Below, piece by piece: positions 11,611 to 24,200 of a stretch of DNA of 64,000 nt (positions are counted from its first letter, which is position 1; each line of letters begins with the position of its first letter). A model generated the notes under the pieces. It made no database searches. It saw only the letters and a list, made by a program, of their open reading frames with translations, and was not told where the DNA came from. Both the position numbers and the translations under genes were made by a program. Source of the stretch: Panax quinquefolius (taxonomy: Eukaryota; Streptophyta; Magnoliopsida; Apiales; Araliaceae); assembly GCA_020205615.1 (NCBI GenBank), contig CM035169.1, positions 19,798,229-19,862,228 of the forward strand, written 5' to 3'.

Positions 11611-14600
11611 TTACCTCAACCACCATCTCTGTACCACAGACAATGGAGTGTTCAAGAATGGGACGTAATGGTGCACAAGCGGAATAACTGTCCTGCCAAT
11701 CTTAACCCACACACTTTGATGGTAACTAGCAGTCACCGGGGCATGGTACATAAGCTTTAATAGCTGCCAGAAAGAATTCCAGAAAAAGACAAGAAGGTTA
11801 GCTTCTCCTGTGTTTAGAATTAGGGTAAAAAGAAAGAGAAAAGGAAAGTAAGGAGGGGGGGGGGGGGGGGGGTGGAGGGTCAATAAATTACAACAACGAA
11901 TAGGCATTTATGCAAATCTTAATTTTCTCTCCTTTTTTTCTGCAAACTATCATACTACACCTCCAGATGCAGCTATCTAGAAAGGTATTCCATTAGAGAT
12001 TTAGAGGCAACATGAAAATATATTATTTAACATTTTTAGGTTGATTCTCCAAGTGTGTTGCTGCATTACCATTCATGCTAAATATGTAATGGAGGCCAGG
12101 TGGTTTGCCAGGACCAACTCAAGTGTCGTAAACCTATAAGAGGCAACGAGTCAATCAGACCTTCCATAACTTGACGTGACTTGAACAAACAAAGTCCAAG
12201 TAACAATTTCTGGTAGGATGGAAACGTCTAGAGTAAGAGTAGGGAGGAGAAAAGGACTTCTGAATACCCAAAAGCTTGTGACCTGATTATGTTCCAAAAG
12301 GCAAAGAAAAATGTCTATACACTATTTGGGTCCGGGTTAATCGACTGAAGTAGGATTGTATACTGGGTACATTAACTTGGTTACAGCTTAATCAAAACAT
12401 ACGGGTGCCTGAAATTTCGCAACCTTAAGAATATATTAAACAATAAAAGTGTCATTCTAGAAGACGATGGCCCCTTTGAGCACAAATTGATACCATTAAA
12501 ATTTGATATTCCAAAGTGGAAGGAGACATATTTAACCCCTTCAAGTCCTAGTTGGAGGGAGAGAGAAAAAGAAGAGGGAAAAAAGGTAAAATAATACACT
12601 TTTTTCCTAACTTCAGTTGTTAATTTCAATCAACAACTTCTTTTGTGCACAAAAAGTTTAATCCTAATTAAGTTAAACAATACATGCTTTGTTGAAGAAC
12701 AATTGAGAAAGGTACCAACCTGCCAGTACATGAATGTTTGTATTATGTTGCGCTGCCACCTGCATGCGATAACTATAAGAACATGGATAGTGGAAAGTGA
12801 TACAAAATTGTAAAGGGGTAAATAGAAAGACAAACAAGGAAGAGCTTAGAAGAGAATATAAAGGACGTGTATAGTTACTGACGAGACAAGGGAGATAATT
12901 AGGAGGAATCCAATTCCAATCTCAGCTTGTGAAGACAGTATGCTGAGGGTAGTTGTGTTTGACTCCACCCACACACACAGCTCTTCCAAGTACTTCCTGT
13001 TAAAACCACCAAAAAAATTAATGGCATGTAGAAAAAATATTAATGCAGAGTTGAAACAAGTGCATTAAAAAAAGGGATATAAGAAGAAACAAACTCCTCT
13101 CAAAGCATCTGCGGAAGGGAAACAATATAACTCGACCCTGAAACAGTTCTCCTAATTTCTACATAAATGAACACATTTGCGGAGTAAGAGAGTAGCATCT
13201 TAGAAAATATGTGCAACTGCAAGATCAAGGACAAAGATAATTTAATGAAAAACAGAGCATCTGCGATGCAATGTTGTGAAACTATCAGACCATGAGCATT
13301 CATCAAACTAGCACAAACACATGCATGCATATATTACTGTAATTTCAATACTGAATTCGCCTTTAAATGCCATAAATGGATTTGTTCGAGCATATTAAAA
13401 AAACAATTAAAAAAAGTTTTTCGAACCAATGGACCAAATCAAATATGTTCTATGATTTGGGCCGTTTAAAATTTTGATCAAATGAAAGAAGATCATCAAT
13501 GCAGATCAAACCAAAGCGGAACTTGAAGTGGGCAATTCAGGGTCATGATTTGGCCCATTGACAGGCATGCCCAAAATTAGAAGGGGTAACAAACAAAATT
13601 TCGAATGCTCCCCTTGTCTATTATTAAGTTTGCTTGAATTTCTGACCTTTTAAGGAGAAACAAGCATCAAATGCACTTAGAGTTGGTGGGTAATTGCAGA
13701 AATAGAAAAAAAGTATTAGCATCTAAAACAAATAATTGTCATCTTTAAAACTTTCCAAGGTAGACCTTTCATATAGTAATTTAGAGAAAAACAAAATATT
13801 GTATATGGAATTTCAATACCGTATTCCATCAAGACATCCAAACTTGAAAAGAGTGACACTATTAACTTGGAAAAATGAGTAACTAAGGATAAAATTGGAG
13901 TGGTCAAAATTATCCAAATGAAAGTTTCACTTCAAGCATTTGATTCGACATCAGCAGTTCAGCACTGGTTAACTCTAACTAAAAAAAGCACATCAAATAT
14001 TCAATAGAAGCCAAATCAGTGATCACAAACAGAAGAGATTGTTCTGGAGTGGGATAGATCATACAGAAGATTCGTCTGAAGTAGGAAAAAGTTGCAAGCA
14101 GTTCGAAAATTCAAAACAGAACTGAAATTAATGGCTCAAGGAGCATGTAAACTAGAAAATAAATGAGCATCTCACCTCTTGAAATGCATAATTTTAATAA
14201 ATTTCGATAGAATGCAAGGCGTGATATATGTAAAAATAACTCTTAACAACCAAAAATAAAAATAATAACTAAAGACAAATGTTTTATCCATTAAAATTAG
14301 CCCCACAGGAAACAAAACTTGCCTACCTGTACAAGGAGGAGCGACTGAAATTATGTCTAAGAAATTTAGCAACATGTTCAAGGGCCCGGCATAATATAGG
14401 AAGCAGAGCAACTGCATCAATATTTAACATCAGCGCATCAGGTACAATAAAAGAGGACTGATATAATTCAAGCACCCCGAAAGAAATGTCATAAGGCAAG
14501 CAATGCTAACATTTGAGGCTGAGTTGTGAAGTGACAAAAGTTAGGCAGTAAATGAAGTAAATGAAATCCTTGGTTGCAATTACTGACTGAAACCAGACTT

Positions 14601-16522
14601 GCACAGCCTGCAAATTCCATGAGTTCGGTTTCTGCAAACAAAGTCTGGTTAGTAGAAGAAGAGTCACAGTATCATAATCAATGTGTAAAAGAGAGTACAA
14701 GATAACTAATTTTAAGAATCTAAAATTGCAAGGTTACCCCATATAGAGAGTACAAAGAATACAGACTAGAACATGCAGTGCCCATTAAGGATAGCCGATA
14801 CGCTCTATTTGAAAGATTTCTGGGTATAAGTGGAAAGATTGCTAGCACAGCCACAACAAAGACCTGCAAAAAAACAAGTATAAATAAGTCTTAACAAATA
14901 TTCTTCAATCAAAATGATCACAAATTTTCTCCTCATTCAACTCATTTGTACACACAGTCACAAACATATTATGCCAAAAGATGGATCTCATTATACCCAA
15001 TCTTCATTTCCAGCATCCCTGATTAGGGCGACCATAATGTGCAATGGCTCTCTTATACGAGGCTGCTTGATAATAAAGTTGAAGTTGATAGTATGAAATC
15101 AATCCAGAACTTAAGCTTTAAGGATTTTAAAAAGAAGTGAACTTTCCCAATTCAAATAATTAAAACAAAAGCCTGTCTGTCACCAGGTCATTCAAACATT
15201 TTTGTCTACACACTTATGTACATTCATATATGTATGCATTAAACAGTTTTCCGTACCCAAGCATTGATCGAAAATTGTATGGTTTGCCGATCCCAGCGCA
15301 AAGAAGTTGGAGTAGATGCTGCAGCTGAAGATGTCCCTGATGCTCTAGTAGTGGAGCCTACAGAACAAAATTAGGACTGAATAGAAACAGCACCAAGGGA
15401 GGTGAAGTAAAATAATGTTATTAATCAGTCGGTCTTATTTTGCAATGGAAACAAACCTGAGCTACGCTGCTGTGTTTGAACATTTTGAGTTGACGTTGGT
15501 GGTGCTGATGACATTGCTGGCTGAGAAGAACTGCTTGAAGACATTGCCTCAACAATTAAATCAGGATCCTGCATATCAGAAATAAAAGCCCCATCAGAAC
15601 GATTTCTCAAAAATAAACATATGTAGTTCCAGAGACTCATAAAGCCTGCATATAATCCTTATGCCTGATATCCCAATAGAACAGTATCAACACGATTTCA
15701 GATAGTAAACAATGTTGAAGTTAATGGAAACATTACAAAAGGTAACAAAGCTCAGATCTTATGAATATCACAACAAAGATAAAGCTATGTGGAGCTTTAC
15801 ATGACTAAAGGTAAGGAGACGAAATATTAGACAAGAAAAACCTAGGAAAAAGAAAATCTTGAAAACGTGTATAAAACCAACTGCCCCAAAACATCAATTT
15901 GACAACAATGATCTGATGCTCCAAAAAAATACCTAATTCTTTAAGGAGGGTCATTTGAATCATTCCAAATTCCAGGAGAAGTTAAAAGTGCACTATCCAA
16001 AAACCAAAAGAAAGGTTTTCCAAGCTTCGGAATTAAAATTGAAAGCACATTTGCAAAGAAAAAACAAATTTTACTTAACCATTCCCCACGACCAAAGAAA
16101 AAAACACACTGACAGAAACAAAAGAAATCCAAATCAGATATCCAACCGCGCAGTCAATTATAAGATAATCTGAATGAAAGGATAAATTCTAACAAAACCC
16201 AGAAAAGATACAGTAATTTTCATCACAGATTCCAAACAAATTTAATGTAATAGTAGATAAGAAATATTTGTTTAAATCATAGATAGGGATATCAAACACT
16301 TGTGAAGTATAAAAAGGGGGGAAAGGGAGATAGGAGAAGTAAACGTACGATGTAACGCTGGTAGAATTTGCGCTTGAAGTGGTCGACAACATCGGGGCGA
16401 GATGCCATGTGGGGTGGGATGAGTATGTTGGACCAATAATCCGCCCATCTTAGGTCGTTTTCATAGTCGTAAGCCGCCGCCGCTATCTTCTTCAACTTCT
16501 GTGGATCATCTTCTTCCCCCAT
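11611..16522 (-). CDS. TMEM33/Pom33-like multi-pass membrane protein
   Basis: Nine coding exons with GT-AG junctions: 16522-16349, 15568-15457, 15357-15257, 14863-14738, 14631-14511, 14411-14327, 12996-12883, 12759-12720, 11763-11611; 1026 nt, 341 residues, in frame throughout. The N-terminus is hydrophilic and conserved in plants (ENDLRWADYWSNILIPPHMAS, then a Ser/Gln/Thr-rich linker). Hydrophobic segments follow (NAWVFVVAVLAIFPLIP; IATKDFIYFIYCLTFVTS; AEIGIGFLLIISL), ending in QTFMYWQLLKLMYHAP and QRWWLR. The layout matches the TMEM33/Pom33 family, ER and nuclear-envelope proteins that bind reticulons and nuclear pores. Function in plants is inference. Start chosen because MGEEDDPQKLKK is the conserved beginning. 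The family call is from memory and not verified. Confidence 0.85.
11855..11872. repeat. G18 homopolymer in last intron
   Basis: Eighteen uninterrupted G on the plus strand (C on the transcribed strand), upstream of the last exon of the TMEM33-like gene, so it forms a C-run close to the polypyrimidine region of that acceptor. Its length is probably variable or poorly resolved in assembly. Confidence 0.9.
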
Positions 16523-16827
16523 TTCTCTCTACTCTCTTTCTCTCTCTGAAAACTCAGAAACAGTATCTCTCTCTCTCAAATTCTAGAGTAGTCCAATTAG
16601 GTCACGGGCTGGTCCAGCTAGGATTTATTTGGTATTTGTCGCACTTTCAAAGTCGAGCCCCGTTATTGAAATGTCTAATCGAAATCTAAATCCAATATAA
16701 TGTATCACGTTGGTTGATAGATAAGATCATGAAATTAATTTTTATTTATATCACGTGTTGATATAAATTTTTTGTCATATAAAATAGAATTTTTAATTTA
16801 ATTTTAATAGAAAAATTTATTTATTTA

Positions 16828-17565
16828 CTCTTATTCGTAGTTTTTAGTCGTCTTGTAATTATTTAATAAATATTATTTTTATTCGTTAACAATTATTTTG
16901 TATATTGTAATTATCAAAAATAATTTGAATATATGAATATTTTAGTAAATACCAAATTTGTTCTTAATTTTGAAAATAATACCAATCAAACATGACATGC
17001 GCCATAATCAATAATATTGACTGACTATTTAATCTTATTCGTAGTTACTATTGTAGTTTTAACAAATTTATTTTTATTCGTTAACAATTATTTTGAAGGC
17101 ATTTAATAAAATATTCTTTCATTCGTTAACAATTATTAAAAAGTAATCATTTTATTATGTCTTGTAATTATGTATATTATCAAAAATAATTTGTTAAATT
17201 TGTGGCGGCGCATTTATTCTGCTGTAGTTTTGTAATATAATTTCATTTTTCTTATTTACGAATTATTTAGTAAAATTTTGTAAAAATAAGTTCAATATAG
17301 ACGTATGGCATTGAAAAATAATACTCAATCAAACACTTGTTCTGCTTAATATAATTACAATTAAATCTTGACTCTTATTCGTAGTTTTTTTTAGTCGTCT
17401 TGTAATTATTTAATAAATATTATTTTATTCGTTAACAATTATTTTGTATATTGTAATTATCAAAATAATTTGAATATGAATGACATGACATTTTAGTAAA
17501 ATACCAAATCTTGACCTCTAAAAAATAATACTCAATCAAACATGACATGTTGTTATTAAAAGCAT
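16828..17565. repeat. Degenerate direct repeats of about 170 bp, intergenic
   Basis: The segment CTTATTCGTAGTTTTTAGTC…TTCGTTAACAATTATTTTGTATATTG…CAATCAAACATGACATG occurs at about 16828-17000 and again at about 17370-17550, with a diverged copy about 17032-17200. The TATTCGTTAACAATTATT word appears five or so times. No coding potential; unclassified repeat. The rest of 16523-18239 shows nothing beyond AT-rich sequence and a GTATCGTATCC-type repeat patch (18100-18260). Confidence 0.7.
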
Positions 17566-18239
17566 CATTTTTAATTGTTATCAATCACTCTGTATATGCA
17601 TTTATTTAAACTTGAAAATGATGAAAAAATTTGTTTAATGAAAACTTTTTAAATTCCCAACTGGGGTAAAAAGAAAAAGATTTATATGCCGAACTAAATG
17701 ACCAAAATATGTGCCAACTAAACACAATACCTAGCTCATAGCTCATGACTAAATTAATTAATTATGGCTTGTGCCATATTGCTAGCTACTCTAAAATTGT
17801 TCCTCTCCTGTCCTCGCTCCTGTGATCCTATATATCCTCCTCTTCTCATCAATTCACAAGCATAGTGATAACTGATACCTTGATTGGAATTAACAATAAC
17901 AACTCTTATAAACGCATGGATAAATTATTTGTTTGAAATTCCAAATCATTTAATTTCTACTTCTTAATTATGAGAACAAAAATAATGGAATTCTCAGAAT
18001 TCATTCCCTTCATTACCATAACAATGACATTAATGTACAGCAGCTGCTGCTTCTACCAACAGCTCCAGGAGATTTTGTCAATACTGCTATAAGAGCTAGC
18101 AGATGTACGGTACGGTATAGTATCGTATCCTAATGTCACCCCTTATCACTAAAAGCTACGGTCCGTCGCTAAAATGGGGTGAAAGGTATGTTATGTTTGA
18201 TAAGGGATGAGTTTAAGATCCGGACCGTCGTATCGTATC

Positions 18240-19827
18240 CTATCCTTGTCGTATCGTATCATATTGTTGTTTGCAAGACGATAAGCGTTGAGAGGCACGA
18301 AACAATAATTTAGTGAGCTTTGAATTACTGACTTTAACATCTGTATTGAATTGCACAATATTGTTTCCTCCAGATAATTGGCCATCATGCATCTTCAGTC
18401 CATTTTCAAGTTGGATGGCCTCGTCCCTTGTTCTTACTATTCTTCCAAAGCATAAATACCTTCCGCAAGCTCCATAATCCAAATCTTGATAAACACGAAC
18501 ATGAGCTTCTGCCACCTTACTAGCGTCTTCAATGGCTAAGATGCCTTGTTGTAACATTGCTCGACCACCTGAAGGTATATAATACGATTGAGCATTTATA
18601 ACACATGCATGGAGAATTAATTTTACGTAGTTGACTGGTTTTTTATTTATTTAAATGGAGTTGACCTTTAAGATATGGTATTGAGGTTTCAGTGTGAGCA
18701 TTTGGAAATGTTGGATCCATGAGAAGGCCAGGGCACACCGTAACAAGCCTCACCTTCAGTTCCCTGGACTTCCTCCAAGCAACCTTTTCGGCTCTCGTCT
18801 TTCCCAAAGCAAGCCAAAACTGTTCTTCAGCACAACAAAAACAAAAAATTAATGTCAAATAAACTAGTAAATCATTGTAACATGATTAATTAGTTGGTTG
18901 GTTTCCCTATAATTCTGATGAAAAATGTAAAGGAAGATCATGCATGGCATGGGATAACGTTAAATTAAGTTGATGAATTTACCTACCTACCTACCTAGTA
19001 CCTACCTTGTTTTGTCTGCAGAAATCCTCATTGCTCCAACAGCTCTCGTCCACCCTGCTGCTGTCTCTTTGATCGGTTGTCCAGATAGCAGACAGTATGG
19101 AAGAAGTAAATATGCATTGTTTCACATATGCTGCCCTGCCACAGGCCTCAATGACATTACTTGCTCCTTCACTCTCAAGAAACGCCATTCGCTCCTGAAA
19201 ACAGTCATCAGTCTTTTTAGCTTCCTTTTGATTTAATTTTTCAATAGTTATTTAATCTATATATCTACCAAAATTAATTAATAGTGCATAAAAAGTGGAG
19301 TACCGTATATCCAGATACCCCGTGGGGATCAATGAAGGAGGATGTGTGGAAAATAGCATGGCAACCTCTAAAAGCATCACATAGACTCTCCAAATCTCCT
19401 ATTCTTGCTACTACAACACTCTCTAGTTTCTCCATCTCTTCTTCACCTATCAGCTCCATCATGTCCTCAAAACACACTGCCAAGATCGAGACATAAATTA
19501 ATAATTAGACATTGTAAATTAATTAATTCTGAAAACAGAAGAAGATTCTGACTTTAATAATCGAAAACCCATCTTAATTAATTAGTTACCTTGGTTTTGA
19601 ATGGTGACTCGAACCAGGTAACCATGAGCCAAGAGTGCCTTAACCAAGTGAGCACCCAAGTAAGAATTACCACTGGTCACACAAACAAGTTTCCTCTCGG
19701 TTGCTCTCAAAATGCAGCTGATCAAGTTAACATTATCAAAACATTTCTTCCTCTGTTCATACCCCAAAGCTGGTGGCTCCTCCGACAACAGAATAACTTC
19801 TCCGCAGGCGCTCTTCAAGAATCCCAT
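18240..19827 (-). CDS. Cinnamoyl-CoA-reductase-like protein (SNL6 type), catalytic Tyr replaced
   Basis: Five coding exons, GT-AG: 19827-19590, 19476-19304, 19194-19006, 18819-18666, 18568-18240; 1083 nt, 360 residues. Extended short-chain dehydrogenase/reductase fold: nucleotide-binding VTSGNSYLGAHLVKALLAHG near residue 50, a GDLESLCDAFRGCHAIFHTSS block, catalytic-Ser segment IFTSSILSA, and the YxxxK region reading NKFWLALGKTRAEKVAW. The family normally has Tyr five residues before the Gly-Lys (WYALGK); here it is Leu203 with Lys207 kept. Exon junction phase is consistent, so this is not a misplaced splice site. Homologues reduce hydroxycinnamoyl-CoA-type substrates or act in defence. With Tyr missing, normal reductase activity is doubtful. 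A longer than usual N-terminus precedes the Rossmann motif. Confidence 0.85.
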
Positions 19828-20563
19828 CTCGTCTCTCTTTTAATTTATCAACTGTATGGTTTTCATGCAGGTCATGTGATATAATACTTACTATATATGC
19901 ACTCATATAATCCAACAGAGTGATATTATTTTATTCATTCTCTATATCTGAATCTAAATACACCAAATTAAAACAGTCAACAATCAACAACACATAGTTG
20001 CATAAAGTTTAATTTTGTACAAATTTATGTTATATTAAATACTGAAATACTACTGCATGAGAGTATAAAGAATAATAATTCTTTTAGCCGTTGGACACAA
20101 AATGTCAAAGTTGTTAACCTGCAAGGGCAGCAGGCTACACATGTCATTTCAAATTTTGAACCCAACCATAAAATGCAGACTTTGTGAGTCCTTATTCCGG
20201 CTAATTTTAAGCATTTTTTTTGCAGCAACACTTAAATTTAGTACAAGTAACCCCACAAGTGTAAATTGGTATTACTCCTTTTTGAAAAAGATATAAAGAT
20301 TCAAACTTTGTAGGTCCCTTCTTTTACCTTGAGGTTGTTCCGAATAGAACCAACCCAAATTAAGGGTGGACTTTTTTTCCTTATATATATATATATTTTG
20401 GCTCATCATAAGACTAGACTTGAACCACTCTTGGTACTACTTTGATTTTTTTTTATAAGGTTAGTAACAGCTCCTATCCTAAGGCATGCATTACTAGGCT
20501 AGACTAATTCAATTTTTTTTTTTTAATATCAAATAGTTAAATTTTAAAGTAAAACAAACACAC

Positions 20564-20604
<41 letters not shown>

Positions 20605-21252
20605 CATATATATTATATTTGGCTGTTGTTGTTAAAATAGTGCAACTGCAACTTATAAAATGAATGCAGATAAAAAAGGAAAAACTTGAACTCGAAGGTT
20701 TGACAAACAGAGCTATGTGAACGTGTTATTTCAACAACACTTGCACATCAGCCCGTGTTAGATAATCACGCCACATTAGTTTCCCTGTTTATGGAACTAA
20801 AAACAGGAAGAAGGAAAAAAAAAACACACGTATTCATCTACGATAACAAAATTTCAACAGAGGCAATAAAGAAATAAAAAATATAAGAATATATACTATA
20901 TATAAATGGCTTTCGCTGATGTTTAATAAATACAAAATAAAAATAGATTACAAAAAGATTCATACCTGAATCATGTTAGCCCTAACATCAAACATTACAT
21001 GAAAAGAATTGTGTAAGATTTCAAATCAAAACCATAGCTGGACCTATTTACAAAGATCTCAACTCTGAACAAAGGTTTAAAAATAATTCCAAGACCTAGA
21101 GGAGTCGATAATAACTCCAACTAGGCAAGTATATGTTCAAACTTACCTGGCTGCTGGCCCAATCGCCATGGTAATACCAAAAAAAGTCTTATAATGCTCC
21201 GTACCCATGATGAATTCATGGGTGCCAATATGATATATGACAGTTGCCTCAC
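19828..21252. other. Intergenic, AT-rich, with (AT)n
   Basis: Contains a perfect (AT)n tract at about 20566-20602 and poly-T runs. It holds the promoter of the CCR-like gene and the 3' flank of the PERK gene. No gene seen. Confidence 0.5.
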
Positions 21253-24200
21253 TCAGCTCCTCCAGCTTTTCTGAGAATGATTGAAGAATTCAGAACTATA
21301 GTCTTGACTTCCAAAGGCCATCCTCTGAAACATTCTGATTTGTGCAGATTGTTCCCTTGAATCAAAAATTTCACTTTGTCCAGGTTTCACTCCGTTGGTC
21401 AGATCTGAGAACTCAAACATCGAATCTAGAGTTCTGACCACCTGGAAAGGGGGGGAAACAAGGGAAATTATTACAGAACACATCCTAGGCTTCCTAGCTG
21501 AAGAAAAGAGGCTAGTGTCGGCAAGTGTCAAGCAATATGCTTAGAATGTACCTGGCTCATTCGTGGCCTCTTTGCACTCAAGTGACGAACACAAGCTGCA
21601 GCTGCTTCAATCATCCGGAACACCTCATGTTCAACATAGTGCTTTTCAAGTCTCGGATCTACCAAGTCTTCAAAGTCTTGCTTGTCAAGGGCTTCTGAAA
21701 GCATAGATCGAGCCTGCAGCACATGTTTGCTAAGAATCTAGTAGTATAGCAGGGAGTACTAAAAATTCTAAAACTATCGTGCAGGATTTTGGCACTTATC
21801 TTGAGTAAGCATTAAAATGTTCTGCATTTTGTTTTAATTGCAAACTATATCAATATGCTTGGCATAAGAAGTTTTGATTGAATTTAATGTGATTTTCCGT
21901 AGAGCCCGTTATGCTTTTAAAACCCACCCAATATTAAGATTAAGGCAAGCATACAAGATCTTATGTTTTTTTTTTCCTTCTTTTTTTTACCAGTAAATAT
22001 TTGCAGCATGTTCGTGAAAAAAAAGAAAGAAGGAAAAACATCACTACACCAGAAAATTGATTTATCAAAATGACTCATTCAATAGACCATGTGTTGCATT
22101 TATGGACAATTCTCGCTTACAAGAGAGTTGAAATATCAGTTATGCCCTCGGGAGGAGAAAAAAGACAAAGTTAAGATCCTACACTCGAAGCGAATGTTAA
22201 GGCTGTGGGTGTTGAAATCACAGAGGAAACATGAATGTTGACTGCTTCCCATTTTTCTTCTCTTATTTATTCCCTACATTCGCAGCTTCCCGTAATTGTA
22301 GTTAAAAATAAAGAATTTGAATATTTGATAGCAATGGTATTTTACTCCAAAGCCAAATTTGAAAAAGGTTGCTGCCATTTGAGACCCAAAGTAAACATAA
22401 TAAAAACGAAGCAAAACTTACGTATACACACAAGTCAAAAGTTAAACCAATATACTAAGGTTCATGTTAGGGAAGTGTACCCATTCAACCAGGCTTTCAT
22501 CACCCAATGGTTGAGATGCGTCCACAGGCTTACGACCAGTGATGAGCTCTAAAAGCATGACCCCAAAAGAGAAAACATCGGACTTCTCAGTCAACTTGCC
22601 GCTTAATGCATATTCTGGAGCCATGTATCTTAAAAATCACCCGAGGTCATTCATCAGATGAATATAAAATAGAAAACCATATCACAACATATAAAAATGA
22701 TGATCATTGCCATAGGTAGCTTCTTCACTCTATCGATGACTTCAAACAGAACTTGCTAAGTCTCACATATTCATTCAATTTTCATGCGGTGAAGATATCT
22801 ACGAAGACCATGCAGAAAGTCTATGGTTGCATAATTTATGATGGTGTTTGTAGAGAACAAACGATACACAAATACAGGTTAACTGCTTGCTCATATCCTT
22901 GATCAATGCTTTTATAGCTATAACAGGATGAGAATAAATTATACAAGGATGGTTTGTAAAACTAGTGTTTTACACCATCCAATAGCTACATGCCATGTAG
23001 ATAAATCTAGGAGAAAAGCAAGGGATTTGAATTGTAGTAAAAAATTCTGTAATAATTATTTACCATGGTTAAAACTGTTTGATTAATCATACTGGATTTG
23101 AAATCCTTGATTTTCTCTTAGATTTACCTACATGGCATGTTGCTATAGGATGTTGTAAAACACTAGTTTACATGCCATCCTTATATAATTTATTCTGTAA
23201 GACGATATATGAATAACCTACCCAAAAGTTCCCATCACACGAGTGGTCACATGTGTATTGGAATCCAGTGCTAACTTTGCAAGCCCAAAATCTGCGACCT
23301 GCCAGGAAATATGCATATTAAATAAAGTAATTGCATGTAAAGAAAAATGATTATAGATCAATAACATTGTGATAGTTAAGGCATGTCATTCTGCCAACTT
23401 TATAGTTCAAAGGAAGCAAATAAAAAAACATTAAAAGGTCCACCAGTAGGCATTATGTGACTGATTTTTTTTAGAAACTTGTTGGGTTTTAAGATCTAGA
23501 TGTTTGGCTTCTGAGCATACCTGAGCATCAAAATTGTTATCCAAGAGAATGTTAGATGATTTAATATCCCTGTGAATAATTCGAGGATGGCCTGATAAAC
23601 ACATCAAAGCAAAGAAAAAGAGGATTGTGTTAGCAACTGTCCGTGAGCAGGACAGACCACATAAAACATTTTTTGTTTAGATATATTAGAAGGCCTTAGT
23701 CACTTGTTTTAATTTGGGATCCAGACAATATTTCATCTGGAACTTCAACAGCGCATAATTTATAACAATATATACTTCAGTGGCACAAAATGACTAATCA
23801 CTAAACAGTGGACAATGCATCAGATGATTGCCAACTTCCCCAAAACCATGTAGGTGTGAAAATTCTAAAGACATTGGACAGCAGTTGATTTTAAAAGGTA
23901 AAGAAAGTAAGAGATGAAACTGACAATCTTCATGAAGGTAAGCTAGTCCACGAGCTGCACCAGCAGCAACTTTCACTTGGGTTGCCCAATCCATGACTGG
24001 CCTACCTTCACCTGCCAAATATACACAATAATAGTGAGATTGTTTCCATTGCAAACACTGATTGCTGTTACTTTTCAGTTTAGTGCAAAACAAGAACTCT
24101 AAAGCACCGCAAGGTATTAAAATATTACTTTATGGCAGAGAAACCTCACAGTGAGTGTAATGAAAAATTGATCATTATTGTTGAATATAACATCAAATGA

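Noticed and set aside
18100..18260. GTATCGTATCC repeats just 3' of and overlapping the end of the CCR-like gene as a possible element end
   Set aside because: Short, irregular, no terminal inverted repeat or target duplication; only noted as a low-complexity patch.
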